DNA of 64,000 bases from Glandiceps talaboti. Taxonomy: Eukaryota; Hemichordata; Enteropneusta; Spengelidae. This document shows, piece by piece, positions 13,493-24,162 of this stretch. The notes under the pieces were generated by a model. The model ran no database searches, was not told the DNA's origin, and was given only the letters and a program-made list of their open reading frames with translations. A program made the position numbers and the translations under genes. Position 1 is the stretch's first letter. Each line of letters begins with the position of its first letter. The stretch lies in assembly GCF_964340395.1 (NCBI RefSeq), contig NC_135554.1:23010592-23074591 (forward strand). The letters run 5' to 3'.

Positions 13493-14450
13493 TCTATGAT
13501 AATAGATATTGTACTCCTCCATAAAAAGGGTGAGATAAATTCACCTGAAAATTATCGTGGTATTTCACTTCTAAGTATTGTTGGCAAACTTTTCACTTCC
13601 ATTTTAAATAATCGTCTCACTTTTTGGTCAGACGCGCTTGGTAAGATCGATCAGGGTCAAGCCGGTTTCCGGCGTGGTTACTCCACCGTTGACAACATTT
13701 TCGTGCTGCAGTCGCTAATCCAAAAATACAATTTTCTGGAAAGCGTGGAAAATTCTATTGTGCATTCGTAGACTTTTCCAAGGTGTTTGACTCAATTGAA
13801 AGGAAAAGGTTGTGGTACATTCTTTTAAGAGGTGGTGTAAATGGTAAAATGTTTAAGTTGTTACATGCCATGTATCAAGACGCTAAATCATGTGTTCGCA
13901 CTAAAAAAAACATTTAACTGATTATTTTGACTGTCCCTTAGGTGTACGTCAAGGGTGTATGTTGAGTCCTTTTTTATTTTCATTTTTCAATAACGAATTT
14001 TCAAGGAAACTCAATACATGCGGGAAACGTGCACGTGGTATTCAACGTTTTCCTGATCTTTGTTTTGTCTTTTGTTTGCAGATGATGTGGCATTTTTTTC
14101 AGACACAGTGATTGGTTTACAAAATCTTCTGAATACTTTTAGTGACTATTGTAAAACTTGGAAATTGTCAGTTAATTTGAGTAAAACGAAAGTAGTTGTG
14201 TTTAAAGCAGGTGGTCGGCTCTCTAGTTCTGAGAAGTGGTTCTTTGATGGGACCTCTAGAGGCTGTTTCTTATTATAAATATCTTGGTGTTATTTTTTCT
14301 TGTAGATTGAGTTGGTCAACTGCAACAGAGGCCTTGGCCCAACAGGCCAGAACAGTATTTTTTCCCATACTTAGAGCTAGTCGTAAAACTGGAATGCTAT
14401 CGTTTGAAACATTTTTTTTGCACTATCGCGTGTGTAGACTGTGTGAATGT
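13493..14450 (+). mobile_element. Second LINE fragment, reverse transcriptase only
   Basis: A second LINE piece inserted about 45 bp beyond the first, again absent from copy B. It encodes reverse transcriptase blocks: NYRGISLLSIVGKLFTSILN near 13545, DQGQAGFRRGYSTVDNIF near 13650, GVRQGCMLSPF near 13942, LLFADDVAFF near 14066 and YKYLGVIF near 14275. The sequence differs clearly from the neighbouring CR1/L2-like element, so it is another LINE clade (not resolved here). Several frameshifts and stops break it; both ends are missing. Confidence 0.88.
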
Positions 14451-14869
14451 GCTGAAAGAGGGGCTGTGGTCTTGACTAGACACTTGTAAATTGTGACCCA
14501 AGATAGGTTTCAGAATATAGGTAAATCATCGATAATATTGATGTATTTGGCCGATAATAATTGAAAGGGGTAAAATAACACGGGATCTAAGAGCGCGAAA
14601 TCTCACGAACAGCAATGGTGTAGGCGTTGTTGTGGCACTCGAACTTTCACTTTCGTTTCAGCCAAATGCAGGACGTCATCGGAACATCGACGCGATAACA
14701 AATTAACACCACAGAGCGAGTCATTATAATTCCCAAAGCTGGCGGAAATTCCATTTACTAACAATACATGACACAAAGAGTAAGTCACTTTGTATCCTAC
14801 CTTAAATGGACAAAATTCAAAGCCAACTGGAGGGAAAATATACGGAGGCTTAATGAGGACACAGGAGTA

Positions 14870-15290
14870 GTTTTTTTACCAGCGGCAGTAATTTTTTTTA
14901 CAGTGGCAGTAGTTTTTTTTACAGTGGCAGTAATTTTTTTACAGTGGCAGTAGTTTTTTTAGTGGCAGTAGTTTTTTTTACAGTGGCAGTAGTTTTTTTA
15001 CAGTGGCAGTAGTTTTTTTTACAGTGGCAGTAGTTTTTTTTACAGTGGCAGTAGTTTTTTTTACAGTGGCAGTAGTTTTTTTACAGTGGCAGTAGTTTTT
15101 TTTACAGTGGCAGTAGTTTTTTTACAGTGGCAGTAGTTTTTTTTTTACAGTGGCAGTAATTTTTTTATAGTGGCAGTAATTTTTTTTTACAGTGCCAGTA
15201 GTTTTTTTTACAGTGGCAGTAATTTTTTTTACAATGGCAGTAATTTTTTTTACAGTGGCAGTAGTTATTTTTACCATGGCAGTATTTTTA
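14870..15290. repeat. Left-end tandem array of the foldback transposon
   Basis: About 20 copies of a ~20-21-bp unit, ACAGTGGCAGTAGTTTTTTT, varying mainly in T-run length. It is the inverted counterpart of the right-end array. Confidence 0.95.
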
Positions 15291-16795
15291 TCCTTTTAGT
15301 TTATACACAACGTTTCGAAACATAGATTCAGTCTATAGACCTGTTGTCGGTTCCAAGATGCATTGCGTGTCTCTCCATACAATGCCCCATATTCTGTACA
15401 CGCGGAGGGGTTTGCACGCTACTCAGGGGGATGGTTGTCACATGACGGTACCCTGGGTTTACCCGTAAAGTCAAGTTTAAAACAGTGTTGCAAGTGTTCT
15501 TAGAGTCAAGTTTAAAACAGTGTTGCAAGTGTTAGGACAAAATGAGTGATAGAATAATAACATTCACAATAAATAATGGACTCAAACATGCCAATGGTTT
15601 ACACATGATGGTTAAGTAATAAATTACAGGTACAGAAAATTGTAATAATGATATGTCAGTTGTTTCCATTTTTGTGTGTATTTGTGCAGTGTGTATTGTT
15701 TGGTCTGACTATTGGTGACATATAAATAGGTAAGCACACAATTCCCAAGCAAATAAAAATTAAAATGGCCAGGTTTAACATACAGCCACTGGAAAATCTT
15801 CAGTTAGCAAGGGCCATGTAGGGCCATACCTTATCAGTTGTCATCAACAATTATAGTTTTCAAAGATATCATCCTCTGTAAATGATTCAAGTGTATCCCC
15901 AAGTTTGTCACCATATGTTTTCTACTGATAACATCTTGAGAGTAATGCAAGTTCACACCAGCATATACACACAACTGTAATCAAGATGCCTGTACAGTAA
16001 GGGTATTGAGATGTGCACATGTACACTTATATTTCCAGTCTACCTAAAAAAACTGTGAACTCCTTAGAAAGAATTTCTGATAAGGTTAAAAAAGTACTGA
16101 AGACATGAAATTCATTTGTACATGTATATCATGCATGCAAACTATGTAAGAAGTTGGACAAATGTACATATAGGTGAGTGGGAGGGTGGGTGGGTGATCA
16201 CAGTTACCAACTTGCTTGGACATTATTAGCCTAATTGCTTTTGTAGTTGGAAGATTATATTGCAAAAAGTAATTTCCATGGATTTGATGGGCATTTCAAT
16301 TGTGTATGTTTTCAACACACAACAATAGAGAGAAGTTAAATTTCATGTTTTCAGTAATGTGTTTTGTATGTGATACATGCACACATGTATGTATCTGTGT
16401 GTGAATATATGTGTCTATGTATCTTTCTGTATGTATCTGTGTGTGTAACTATGCATGTCATTGAATATACATGTGTTTGTGTATCTTTAATCGAAAACAA
16501 AACACATGTACAAGTGCATTTATAGTGCACGTGTGTATGGGAGGGAGAGGGGGTAGAGATGACAAACATGATTAGTAATAACCAATCACATGCACCCTTT
16601 GCTAGCTAAAATATGTGTTGTCTTTGTGGGTGTGCAACCATGCAGGTTAACCAGAATACATTGATATACAGGAATTATGATTTTATTTAGTGATATTGTG
16701 ATACTTCCATCAATAAAATGACAACTTTACTGCAACTATTTAAATGTAATAAATCAAATTGCTGTAATTCAACAGTATACATCAGTCCCATTATG

Positions 16796-16894
16796 TAGTC
16801 TGTAAGATGTGCTGTGGTGGGGCGCCCCCATACATTGGTTAACTCTCATTAAGGGCGAGTGAGGTTGGAGAGACACAACATATCTTACAGTCTG
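16796..16894. mobile_element. ~100-bp foldback MITE (family 2)
   Basis: Starts AGTCTGTAAGATGTG and ends CATATCTTACAGTCT; the body contains GGGGCGCCCCC and GGGCGAGTGAGG. Same family as copies at 24711, 34432 and 34542. It lies inside the core of the foldback transposon. Confidence 0.8.
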
Positions 16895-17541
16895 TCCCAT
16901 ATTACTATGTACAATCACCTAATTCAATCTTCTTGTTAGAGAGATTGGAATGTATTTGAGTAGTTTTAGAAAACACATCATGAAGGCCAAAAGGATAATT
17001 CAAATAGTACACACAAAATTCTGACATCAAATCTCACAACTTTTACGATACATGTTAAAGGCTTGTGATTTTGGCAAACACTCTGCTCTGACATGAATCA
17101 ATCTGGACACAAATATAAGTTTTCAATTCTATCTTTTATTTCAATTTGACAATTTATGCGTTCATAATATGCCTGTACATGAATCTAACTTTCCCACAAA
17201 AAGTCACAACTATCTGGACTTGGACAGTTTGGTTTACTAAATACATATACTATGTGCCTACAAATAAAGCACAGTGTCGTTTTCATTGAAGATATATGCA
17301 ATCTACTAGACACCAACTGGGTGGAATGTTTATGCATTCAAAAGAGTATAATGACCTACAACTCTACTGTGATGTTTCTAAAGCCAATTAACCTACAAAA
17401 CCCAACTTTGATGAAAGTAGATGTATACAACCCTGAAATGAAGTCTCTACATACATTTATTATGTTACATAAACTTCAAAAATGGTGTCAAGTATATTTT
17501 AGTAATGAGGCTGACAACAATATTTCTAAGTGTTTACAAGA

Positions 17542-17545
<4 letters not shown>

Positions 17546-17586
<41 letters not shown>

Positions 17587-17728
17587 TACATACACACACA
17601 CATACATACATACATACATACATACATACATACATACATACATACAAATAGTATACTCCTACACATATCTACAAATGCACATACATGCACATTATCCATC
17701 CATCCATCCATCCATCCATCCATACACA
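17546..17728. repeat. (CA)n-(CATA)n-(CATC)n compound microsatellite
   Basis: Pure CA from about 17546, then ACAT repeats to 17646 and ATCC repeats at 17694-17722. Frames through it on both strands are fortuitous. Confidence 0.95.
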
Positions 17729-17795
17729 ATATATATACACAACATTTAAAATTGTGACTAGAATCATGAAAACATCATAACTCTGTCTTAATTAA

Positions 17796-18199
17796 AGGGT
17801 GATACCACTCTGCTTTTTCCATAAACTATGGCTTCTGAAGAGCCATTTCATGTACTAATTACTGTTTATTTCAGAGAAACATCAAGTTGATAATGCGCCT
17901 TTATTGGGTATCTTTGTTTTAGGCCATTGCATGAATATTTATGGCAAAATGTTTTACATAGAAAGGACCAAGCACTTTGGAGTCATGAATATTCATTGAG
18001 CAACCAGGAATATATCAATTCTGGTGACTCCCATTATACAATGGCCCATGCCATAGATACCCATAGCGAAAAAAGATCAGCTTGATGTATCTGTGAAATT
18101 GCAAGTACTAAATTGCAGGTGATGTAAAATGAATTGATGATATAACCTACAGAACTCAAAGTTTACAAAATGTCTCTATTTCCTGGAGTGTGTTCCCCT
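17796..18199. mobile_element. 404-bp foldback MITE flanked by TTAA
   Basis: Terminal inverted repeats AGGGTGATACCACTC / GAGTGTGTTCCCCT, with inner inverted matches AACATCAAGTTGAT / ATCAGCTTGATGT. Both ends adjoin TTAA (17792-17795 and 18200-18203), the target of Kolobok and piggyBac transposons. Non-coding. Confidence 0.7.
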
Positions 18200-18279
18200 T
18201 TAATGTGTAAGTATTTAGAGTTACATGCAAACTGTGCAGGCCGTTCCCAATACACAAAATTAATCACCCATGCATAAGT

Positions 18280-18598
18280 TCATGGAGTAGATGGGTACGA
18301 AGTGAGACATACAGGTTTGCAGCAGAGTATGGGTCTTCTGGAATATGTAAATTATTTTCTTCCATAACAATGCAACATAAGTCAAAGATATCTCACTCGC
18401 ATGGATATTGTCCCTTAAAAGTACACTCATCCTGGCAAACTTGGATTTCTTCTCCTGAAACTACAACAGTGAAGTCTTCTGCTCCAAAATATTGTGGAGT
18501 CCCATGCAACATTATCGGATGTCCTGCTGGTACAATTTGGTTCTTGGAAGGCCTTATCCTGTGTGTATTCCACACATATACAATGTCATCCAAAGCCG
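18280..18598 (-). pseudogene. Integrase-like (rve-type) C-terminal exon, fossil
   Basis: After a likely 3' splice site at 18599-18600 the minus strand encodes VWNTHRIRPSKNQ, then a Cys-rich motif (C-x3-C...PC) and a segment ending AANLYVSLR. From memory, WNTHRIRPS with this downstream pattern marks the end of an uncharacterised animal protein family with a retroviral-type integrase core. The fragment is broken and its catalytic part was not found nearby. It lies in the foldback transposon core, either as cargo or as the remnant of its own enzyme gene. Confidence 0.6.
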
Positions 18599-19179
18599 CC
18601 TACAAAATTAAAGTTGCAAATACCAAAAATATTAGAACCATTCCGTGACAACCATCCCCAATAGAGTAGTTCTAGAACACACTGACTCACATGGCCCTAA
18701 ATTCTAAACAGGATGATGGAAAGGGGGGGGGGGGTTACAGGCACTCATGAATGTGCTACATCATAGAGAACTTCGAAAGTGAGCCATGGATGATGCAACT
18801 GTTCAGCCTGATACGGAGTGACGGCCTCACTCTCATACGTATAGTTCTGTATAATATAGCAACTTCATGAGCACTTGTGAGGGACCGGGGAGAGGGTGCT
18901 GGGGAATTCCGATGGAGGCTGTCTGCCTGCCTAATACTAGTAATAGCCATTGATCTATGCCTGGTTCATACCCAGCCAAATACATATCTATACAAATAAA
19001 CAAATATATACCAACCTTCTCAGTTTCTAGCGAACAAGATCTTCGTCACTTGTTTGAAAGTCCAGCAACTCTCCATCAATTCAACTGTACTGTCTCGCTT
19101 CGCTCGGTACACTGACACCCAGGCGAACAGCCAACTGGCCAACCGCCCTCTAGTGGTAGGTTCAAAGGTCACGAAACTA

Positions 19180-20206
19180 AAAAAAAAAAATTACTGGTAC
19201 TATAAAAAAAACTACTGCCACTATAAAAAAACTACTGGTACTGTAAAAAAAACTACTGGTACTGTAAAAAAAACTACTGACACTGTAAAAAAAATTACCG
19301 GCACTGAAAAAAAAACTACTGGTACTGTAAAAAAAACTACTGGTACTGTAAAAAAAACTACTGGTACTGTAAAAAAAACTACTGGTACTGTAAAAAAACT
19401 ACTGGTACTGTAAAAAAACTACTGGTACTGTAAAAAAAATTACTGCCACTGTAAAAAAAATTACTGGCACTGTAAAAAAAACTACTGGTACTGTAAAAAA
19501 AATTACTGCCACTGTAAAAAAAACTACTGGTACTGTAAAAAAACTACTGGTACTGTAAAAAAAACTACTGGTACTGTAAAAAAAATTACTGGCACTGTAA
19601 AAAAAACTACTGGTACTGTAAAAAAAATTACTGCCACTGTAAAAAAAACTACTGGTACTGTAAAAAAACTACTGGTACTGTAAACAAATTACTGGTACTG
19701 TAAAAAAAACTACTGGTACTGTAAAAAAACTACTGGTACTGTAAAAAAACTACTGGTACTGTAAAAAAATTACTGGTACTGTAAAAAAACTACTGGTACT
19801 GTAAAAAAACTACTGGCACTGTAAAAAAACTACTGGTACTGTAAAAAAAATTACTGCCACTGTAAAAAAAACTACTGGTACTGTAAAAAAAATTACTGCC
19901 ACTGTAAAAAAACTACTGGTACTGTAAAAAAACTACTGGTACTGTAAACAAATTACTGGTACTGTAAAAAAAACTACTGGTACTGTAAAAAAACTACTGG
20001 TACTGTAAAAAAATTACTGGTACTGTAAAAAAACTACTGGTACTGTAAAAAAACTACTGGCACAGTAAAAAAACTACTGGTACTGTAAAAAAAATTACTG
20101 CCACTGTAAAAAAAACTACTGCCACTGTAAAAAAATTACTGCCACTGTAAAAAAACTACTGCCACTGTAAAAAAAACTACTGCCACTGGTAAAAAACCTA
20201 CTCCTG
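19180..20206. repeat. Right-end tandem array of the foldback transposon
   Basis: Around 48 copies of a ~20-21-bp unit. Inner units read CTACTGGTACTGTAAAAAAA, while the outermost six or so read CTGCCACTGTAAAAAAA, matching the left array in reverse complement. The array is more than twice as long as the left one, so the two ends have evolved independently by unequal exchange. Confidence 0.95.
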
Positions 20207-20309
20207 TGTCCTCATTAAGCCTCCGTAAAAATATCAGAGAACTTCTCGCTCACAGCTTCCATTGACACGGCCATCTTTGTACGTAATAAACTACCTTTGA
20301 CCTGCAAAT

Positions 20310-21270
20310 ATTAAATGTTAGCTGGGTTTGGCTAATAGTAAATGGCGAATCGAAAGAAGGCAACTGTGAATGAAAAATGTTACCTGCTATGTTTACCTGA
20401 ACATGTTGATCAATTTGGCAATATGTAAATTTGGTCAAAAAATCTCAATTTTGGTCAACAATTTATGTCTCAAAAAGTACATCGGTAATTGCAAAAACAC
20501 CTACCACTAAGACCATGCCCATAACAACAAATAAATGGTGGTGCCAAAGATAACAACAGTAATCACTAGACAAGTGAATAAACATTCAAAAAATGTATGC
20601 AAATATGACTAGCAACCAGAGTATGCCATGGCAACAGTCAAATGATACCATATATGATAAAGGTAACAACAGGGTTGGATACATACACAAACAAAACATA
20701 GAGTTGCGCTTCAGTTGTGCTATTTTTACAAAACACATTTATTAGAAATTGAATAGAAAATATGGGGTCGCCATGCTGCTTTTGGGGTTTTTTTTTGTTT
20801 TGTTTTTTAGAAATACATGAATTTGCCTTCATCTACACATCCCCAGATGCATTCACATTAAATATCAGCTCAATCTGTTCAGTAAAGATGGAATTATAGA
20901 TTTTTGACCAAACAGGCACATTTTCAGACCTAACTTGTATATCATATCACAGCAGAGTGTTTTATTACACACCGTAATTTGATAAGAATCGTTTTATTGC
21001 CTTTTTATGTGTACATGAAATGTCAGGGGAACTGGAAATTTGTTTGTGGATATAAAGTATTGTGAAAAGTGGCCATAAAACTGTTCTTACTAAATGATGG
21101 AATGTAATACAAGTCTCTGTACTTCCAACATGCTGTGCCAAGTGTTATTAATCCAGCTTACTTTCCCCATTTGTAACAGGTTCCGTTCAATATGGTGCTC
21201 ACCCCCCCCCCCACATCCTCCCCACTAGCTATCATTCGTTTCGTTTCGTTTCGCCGATTACCATAAGCCT
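20310..21270. mobile_element. ~960-bp insertion in the copy A shared promoter
   Basis: Copy B continues directly from TGACCTGCAAATG into TTAACCAATCACAAG (27926-27954); in copy A these are separated by about 960 bp. AAATGTTA appears at both edges (20313-20320, 21271-21278). Imperfect inverted ends GGCTAATAGTAAATGGCGAA (20330) and TTCGCCGATTACCATAAGCC (to 21269) suggest a non-autonomous DNA transposon. No coding content. Confidence 0.75.
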
Positions 21271-21427
21271 AAATGTTAACCAATCACAAGCTATGCCATC
21301 AACGATCATACGATTCAGAACCACCTGACCACAAAGAAGTCAAAACAGAATAGAGGGAGGTTAAAACGCTGGCAGACGAAACATTTTCACGATGTACAAA
21401 TTTCTGCTTCGGACACAATTTTCCACA

Positions 21428-21541
21428 ATGATACGAGAGTCGTTTATTTTACTTCTGGCATGTAGTGCCGTTTACAGCAAAAGTTGTAATTTGCCACCCA
21501 GGTTGTGGTTTTCCAGTGAAAAAACGGCTAGAAACTGCGGA
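21428..21541 (+). pseudogene. GILT copy A, exon 1 only
   Basis: Homologous to GILT exon 1 at 28091-28204: 114 nt, same start codon, same signal peptide ([17 protein letters not shown]) and same donor site. The conserved LWCSSEE has become LWFSSEK, losing a cysteine. Homology with copy B continues through intron 1 and stops near 22130. No later GILT exon follows before the next gene, so no thiol-reductase domain can be made. Confidence 0.9.
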
Positions 21542-23029
21542 GTAAGTAGTAGTTTTTAACGTACCCTTTGGAGGTCAACACCATTCGGCATTCCGTTTGA
21601 AGTTAGGTAACATTATGTAACACTGTGTTTGTATTTACAAAGTTTGTGACTAAATGTATTTACGTATAAGTTGGCAAAAATAACTACTGTGTAATACAAT
21701 TTTTTTGTGCTGAAATCACATGTAGAATATGTATAGTAAAATTTGCATATTAATTATTATGATTGACCATAGATCTATTATTGAAGACACGTTCCATATT
21801 ATTTCACCAAAGTGAGATAAAACGTAACTTATCCAAATTTATGTCCATGATAGAGAATAAATGGAAGAGGTTTTTTTCATTTATTGTGAAACAAAGTCAA
21901 AGTTAAACTTTAATAAAGATTTATTTATTTTCTATTAAGTGTCTCTTTTGTCCTTTGTAGTCCAATGCACTGCACATACATATACAAAGGAAAAAATGTA
22001 AAATTACTTGTTATTGTTTCATTTGTGGTATATATCACGGAACAGAAAATTCTTTGTATAGGGTCATAATTGAATTATATTTATTATTTTCCGTGTGTTA
22101 TATCAATTTGTTCAAACCCTCAATCACCCACATAAAATGGAGTAGTCTGTAAGGTACACCACGACAGGCCACCATCATGCATCAGACAGCCCCTTGAGTT
22201 CTAGCTGATAGGCATGCCATGTATCCAACAGACTAACCTTTTAGGTGAACTGTATATTTAATAAGAGATGCATAAAGGATTCTGTCTACTAGTACGACAT
22301 TTTCAAAGTTTATAACAAGTTAGGCCGACTCTAACCATTGACATGGTGTTGTAGAAGAGTCATGAATGAGATCTGTGTAAGATCTTACATTGTATAAGTG
22401 ATGGGGCAGTTGGAGTTAAACAAGATAAAAAGGTGTGTGTGTGTGTGTACATTTTGGCAAAGTTTCAATTCATAACCTTTTATTTGAAATGACAGTTTGA
22501 GTTCGAGTTACAATGTATACACTTGAACTAAATGTAGATACAACTACTACTTTTATCTCCTAGAAATGACTACACTGAATAATGTATTTATATTGAATCT
22601 AAATATATATCCATGTAGTATCACTTCTCAAGGGACCATTTGAAAGATAATGTTACTACCACAGAAAGAAATGACAAATATGTGAATGAATAAACTATTT
22701 GCTGCATCAAGCTGTCATGTCAACACGAGACTGTAAACGGTCTGGGCTTATCAGGGAGATTAGACCACGCCCACAATGGCTGATCTGTAAGTCTAGTACT
22801 ACTACTACTACTACACAGCCTTCTTTAAATCTGTTGCCACATTACCAGTAAGAGTAAGTGGAATTAGACTTGTTTAGTAAATAAATATCGTTGGGAATAA
22901 ATCACTGACACTTCTTCTTTCTTCAATTGCATGAGGCTTCCACAACAAAATAAATAATAAGCTATGGAATGAGAATAGCGCCCTCTCAGAGCCCTTTTGC
23001 CATTCCAAGGCCCAAATGACAAAGACAAA

Positions 23030-23345
23030 TTGTTAAATTTGCATTCAGTCAAAAGTAAAGTGACTATAAAAATGTTTTGCGTCCAAAAAATGTTTGCTTT
23101 TAATTGCACGACATAAGGCATTTCTGGAATAAATAAACAGCAAATGTGAATTCTTTAAAAGAAAATACTTTCAGTTAAATTAGCATTCAGTCAAAAGTAA
23201 ACTGACTAAACTGTTTTGCATCCCCCAAATTTTAGCTTTCGTTAGAAAATTGATTATTCACACAAGGCATTTCAGCATAAACAACAAATGTGAATTCTTT
23301 ACAAGATAATACACTTGGTTAAGTTTGCGTTCAGTCAATGGTAAC
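23030..23345. repeat. ~155-bp tandem repeat, two and a bit units
   Basis: GCATTCAGTCAAAAGTAAA and AAATGTGAATTCTTTA each recur in the same order, with a third partial unit from 23329 (GCGTTCAGTCAATGGTAA). The copies are well diverged and have no relation to the 155-bp satellite. Confidence 0.8.
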
Positions 23346-23481
23346 ATGGCTATTTTGCTAGTACACCTCATTCCTACCAGACTCAAGATATGAACGATGC
23401 TATCTGCTTCTCACAGCTGCAGTTGCTATTGTACATTACTGATTTACAATGATAATTTTCTGGAGAGATCTCAGCTTGTCA

Positions 23482-23925
23482 TAGCCTACCTGTAGATGTG
23501 TACAACTAAACACTATTTCCGCTATCCTAACTGACATTTAGATTTTTTGAATTGTCGCGCTGATCCGTCCAACAAGTCTACAATGATAGCCATGTCAAAG
23601 TGGTCTAGAAGCCCCGTGCCACCACATACAATGTGTGCAAAATATTAGCTTAAATTGGAATAGAAGACGACATACAGAATTATAGTGAGGTTGCATTTCC
23701 ATGACGACACCTGATTCTGGATTCATAATTGTGAGCTGATGGCATCATTTAAATATGTCTGATTGTGTATTCAACCAATAACAGTCTATAAAGGAATGCC
23801 ATTCAAGACCAGAGTGACAAAGCTATCATTGTAGACTGGTTGGACAGCGAGAAAATTCAAATGTCAGTTAGGATAGTGGAAATAATGTTGTAGTGTTTAG
23901 TCCTATGCATCTAGAGGTAGGCTAA
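23482..23925. mobile_element. Foldback MITE family 1, third copy, inverted
   Basis: Starts TAGCCTACCTGTAGATGTG and ends GCATCTAGAGGTAGGCTA, flanked by AGCTTGTCA direct repeats (23473-23481, 23926-23934). The interior matches the copies at 9382 and 25684 in reverse orientation (shared TTGGTTGAATAC region), so it is an independent insertion. Confidence 0.8.
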
Positions 23926-24162
23926 AGCTTGTCATGGGATGAGTGTTTCTTTTTTTATTCAAAATGAAAACAACAGCACCATAAATAAGAATATCCCATT
24001 GGTAGCATGGGGTTACTGAAACATATTTTGTGACCAGATATCTTTTATGAATAGAATTATCAATTTTAGTACAACTAGATGTGTGTAGTTTTCACCTAAG
24101 TCTGGCAAAACCTATGGGGATACAAAACAAAATGGCATTACCATTACATTACTATGGTCTTA

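Larger units (their letters stand above)
14842..20226. mobile_element. TU/foldback-like transposon with tandem-repeat inverted ends
   Basis: A 5385-bp insertion inside MMACHC exon 1 of copy A. The outermost ~30 bp are a perfect inverted repeat beginning ACGGAGGCTTAATGAGGACA. The flanks GAAAATAT (14834-14841) and AAAAATAT (20227-20234) form an 8-bp target duplication with one change; the intact exon in copy B has the unduplicated site. Inside the ends, long arrays of a ~20-bp unit run in opposite orientation (14870-15290 and 19180-20206). The core holds two smaller foldback elements, microsatellites and a broken integrase-like exon. The architecture (tandem-repeat inverted ends plus 8-bp duplication) is that described for sea-urchin TU elements and resembles Foldback/Galileo/Rehavkus elements. 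No intact transposase is visible; it looks non-autonomous. Confidence 0.88.
8636..20274 (-). pseudogene. MMACHC copy A, broken duplicate
   Basis: Three of the four exons of the intact MMACHC at 24163-27909 are recognisable: exon 1 in two pieces (20274-20227 and 14841-14801), exon 2 at 10110-9913 and exon 3 at 8791-8636, with splice sites conserved. Exon 2 is 198 nt against 195 in copy B. The cobalamin-contact segment QTAGHVAGAAYYYQR in exon 3 is still intact, so decay is fairly recent or the copy was constrained for a time. It cannot make the full protein: the last exon is absent, its place taken by the satellite, and exon 1 is split by a 5385-bp transposon. Removing that element and one 8-bp duplication gives 81 nt, exactly the exon 1 length of copy B. 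Intron 1 also gained two LINE pieces. Confidence 0.92.
22131..24162. other. Spacer between the two copies
   Basis: No gene seen. It begins where copy A homology ends, at a partial family-2 foldback element (22144-22180, only one end recognised). It also holds a (CTA)n run near 22797-22812, a tandem repeat at 23030-23345 and a family-1 foldback MITE at 23482-23925. The MMACHC polyadenylation signal candidate (minus-strand AATAAA at 23954-23959) lies near the right edge. Confidence 0.75.
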
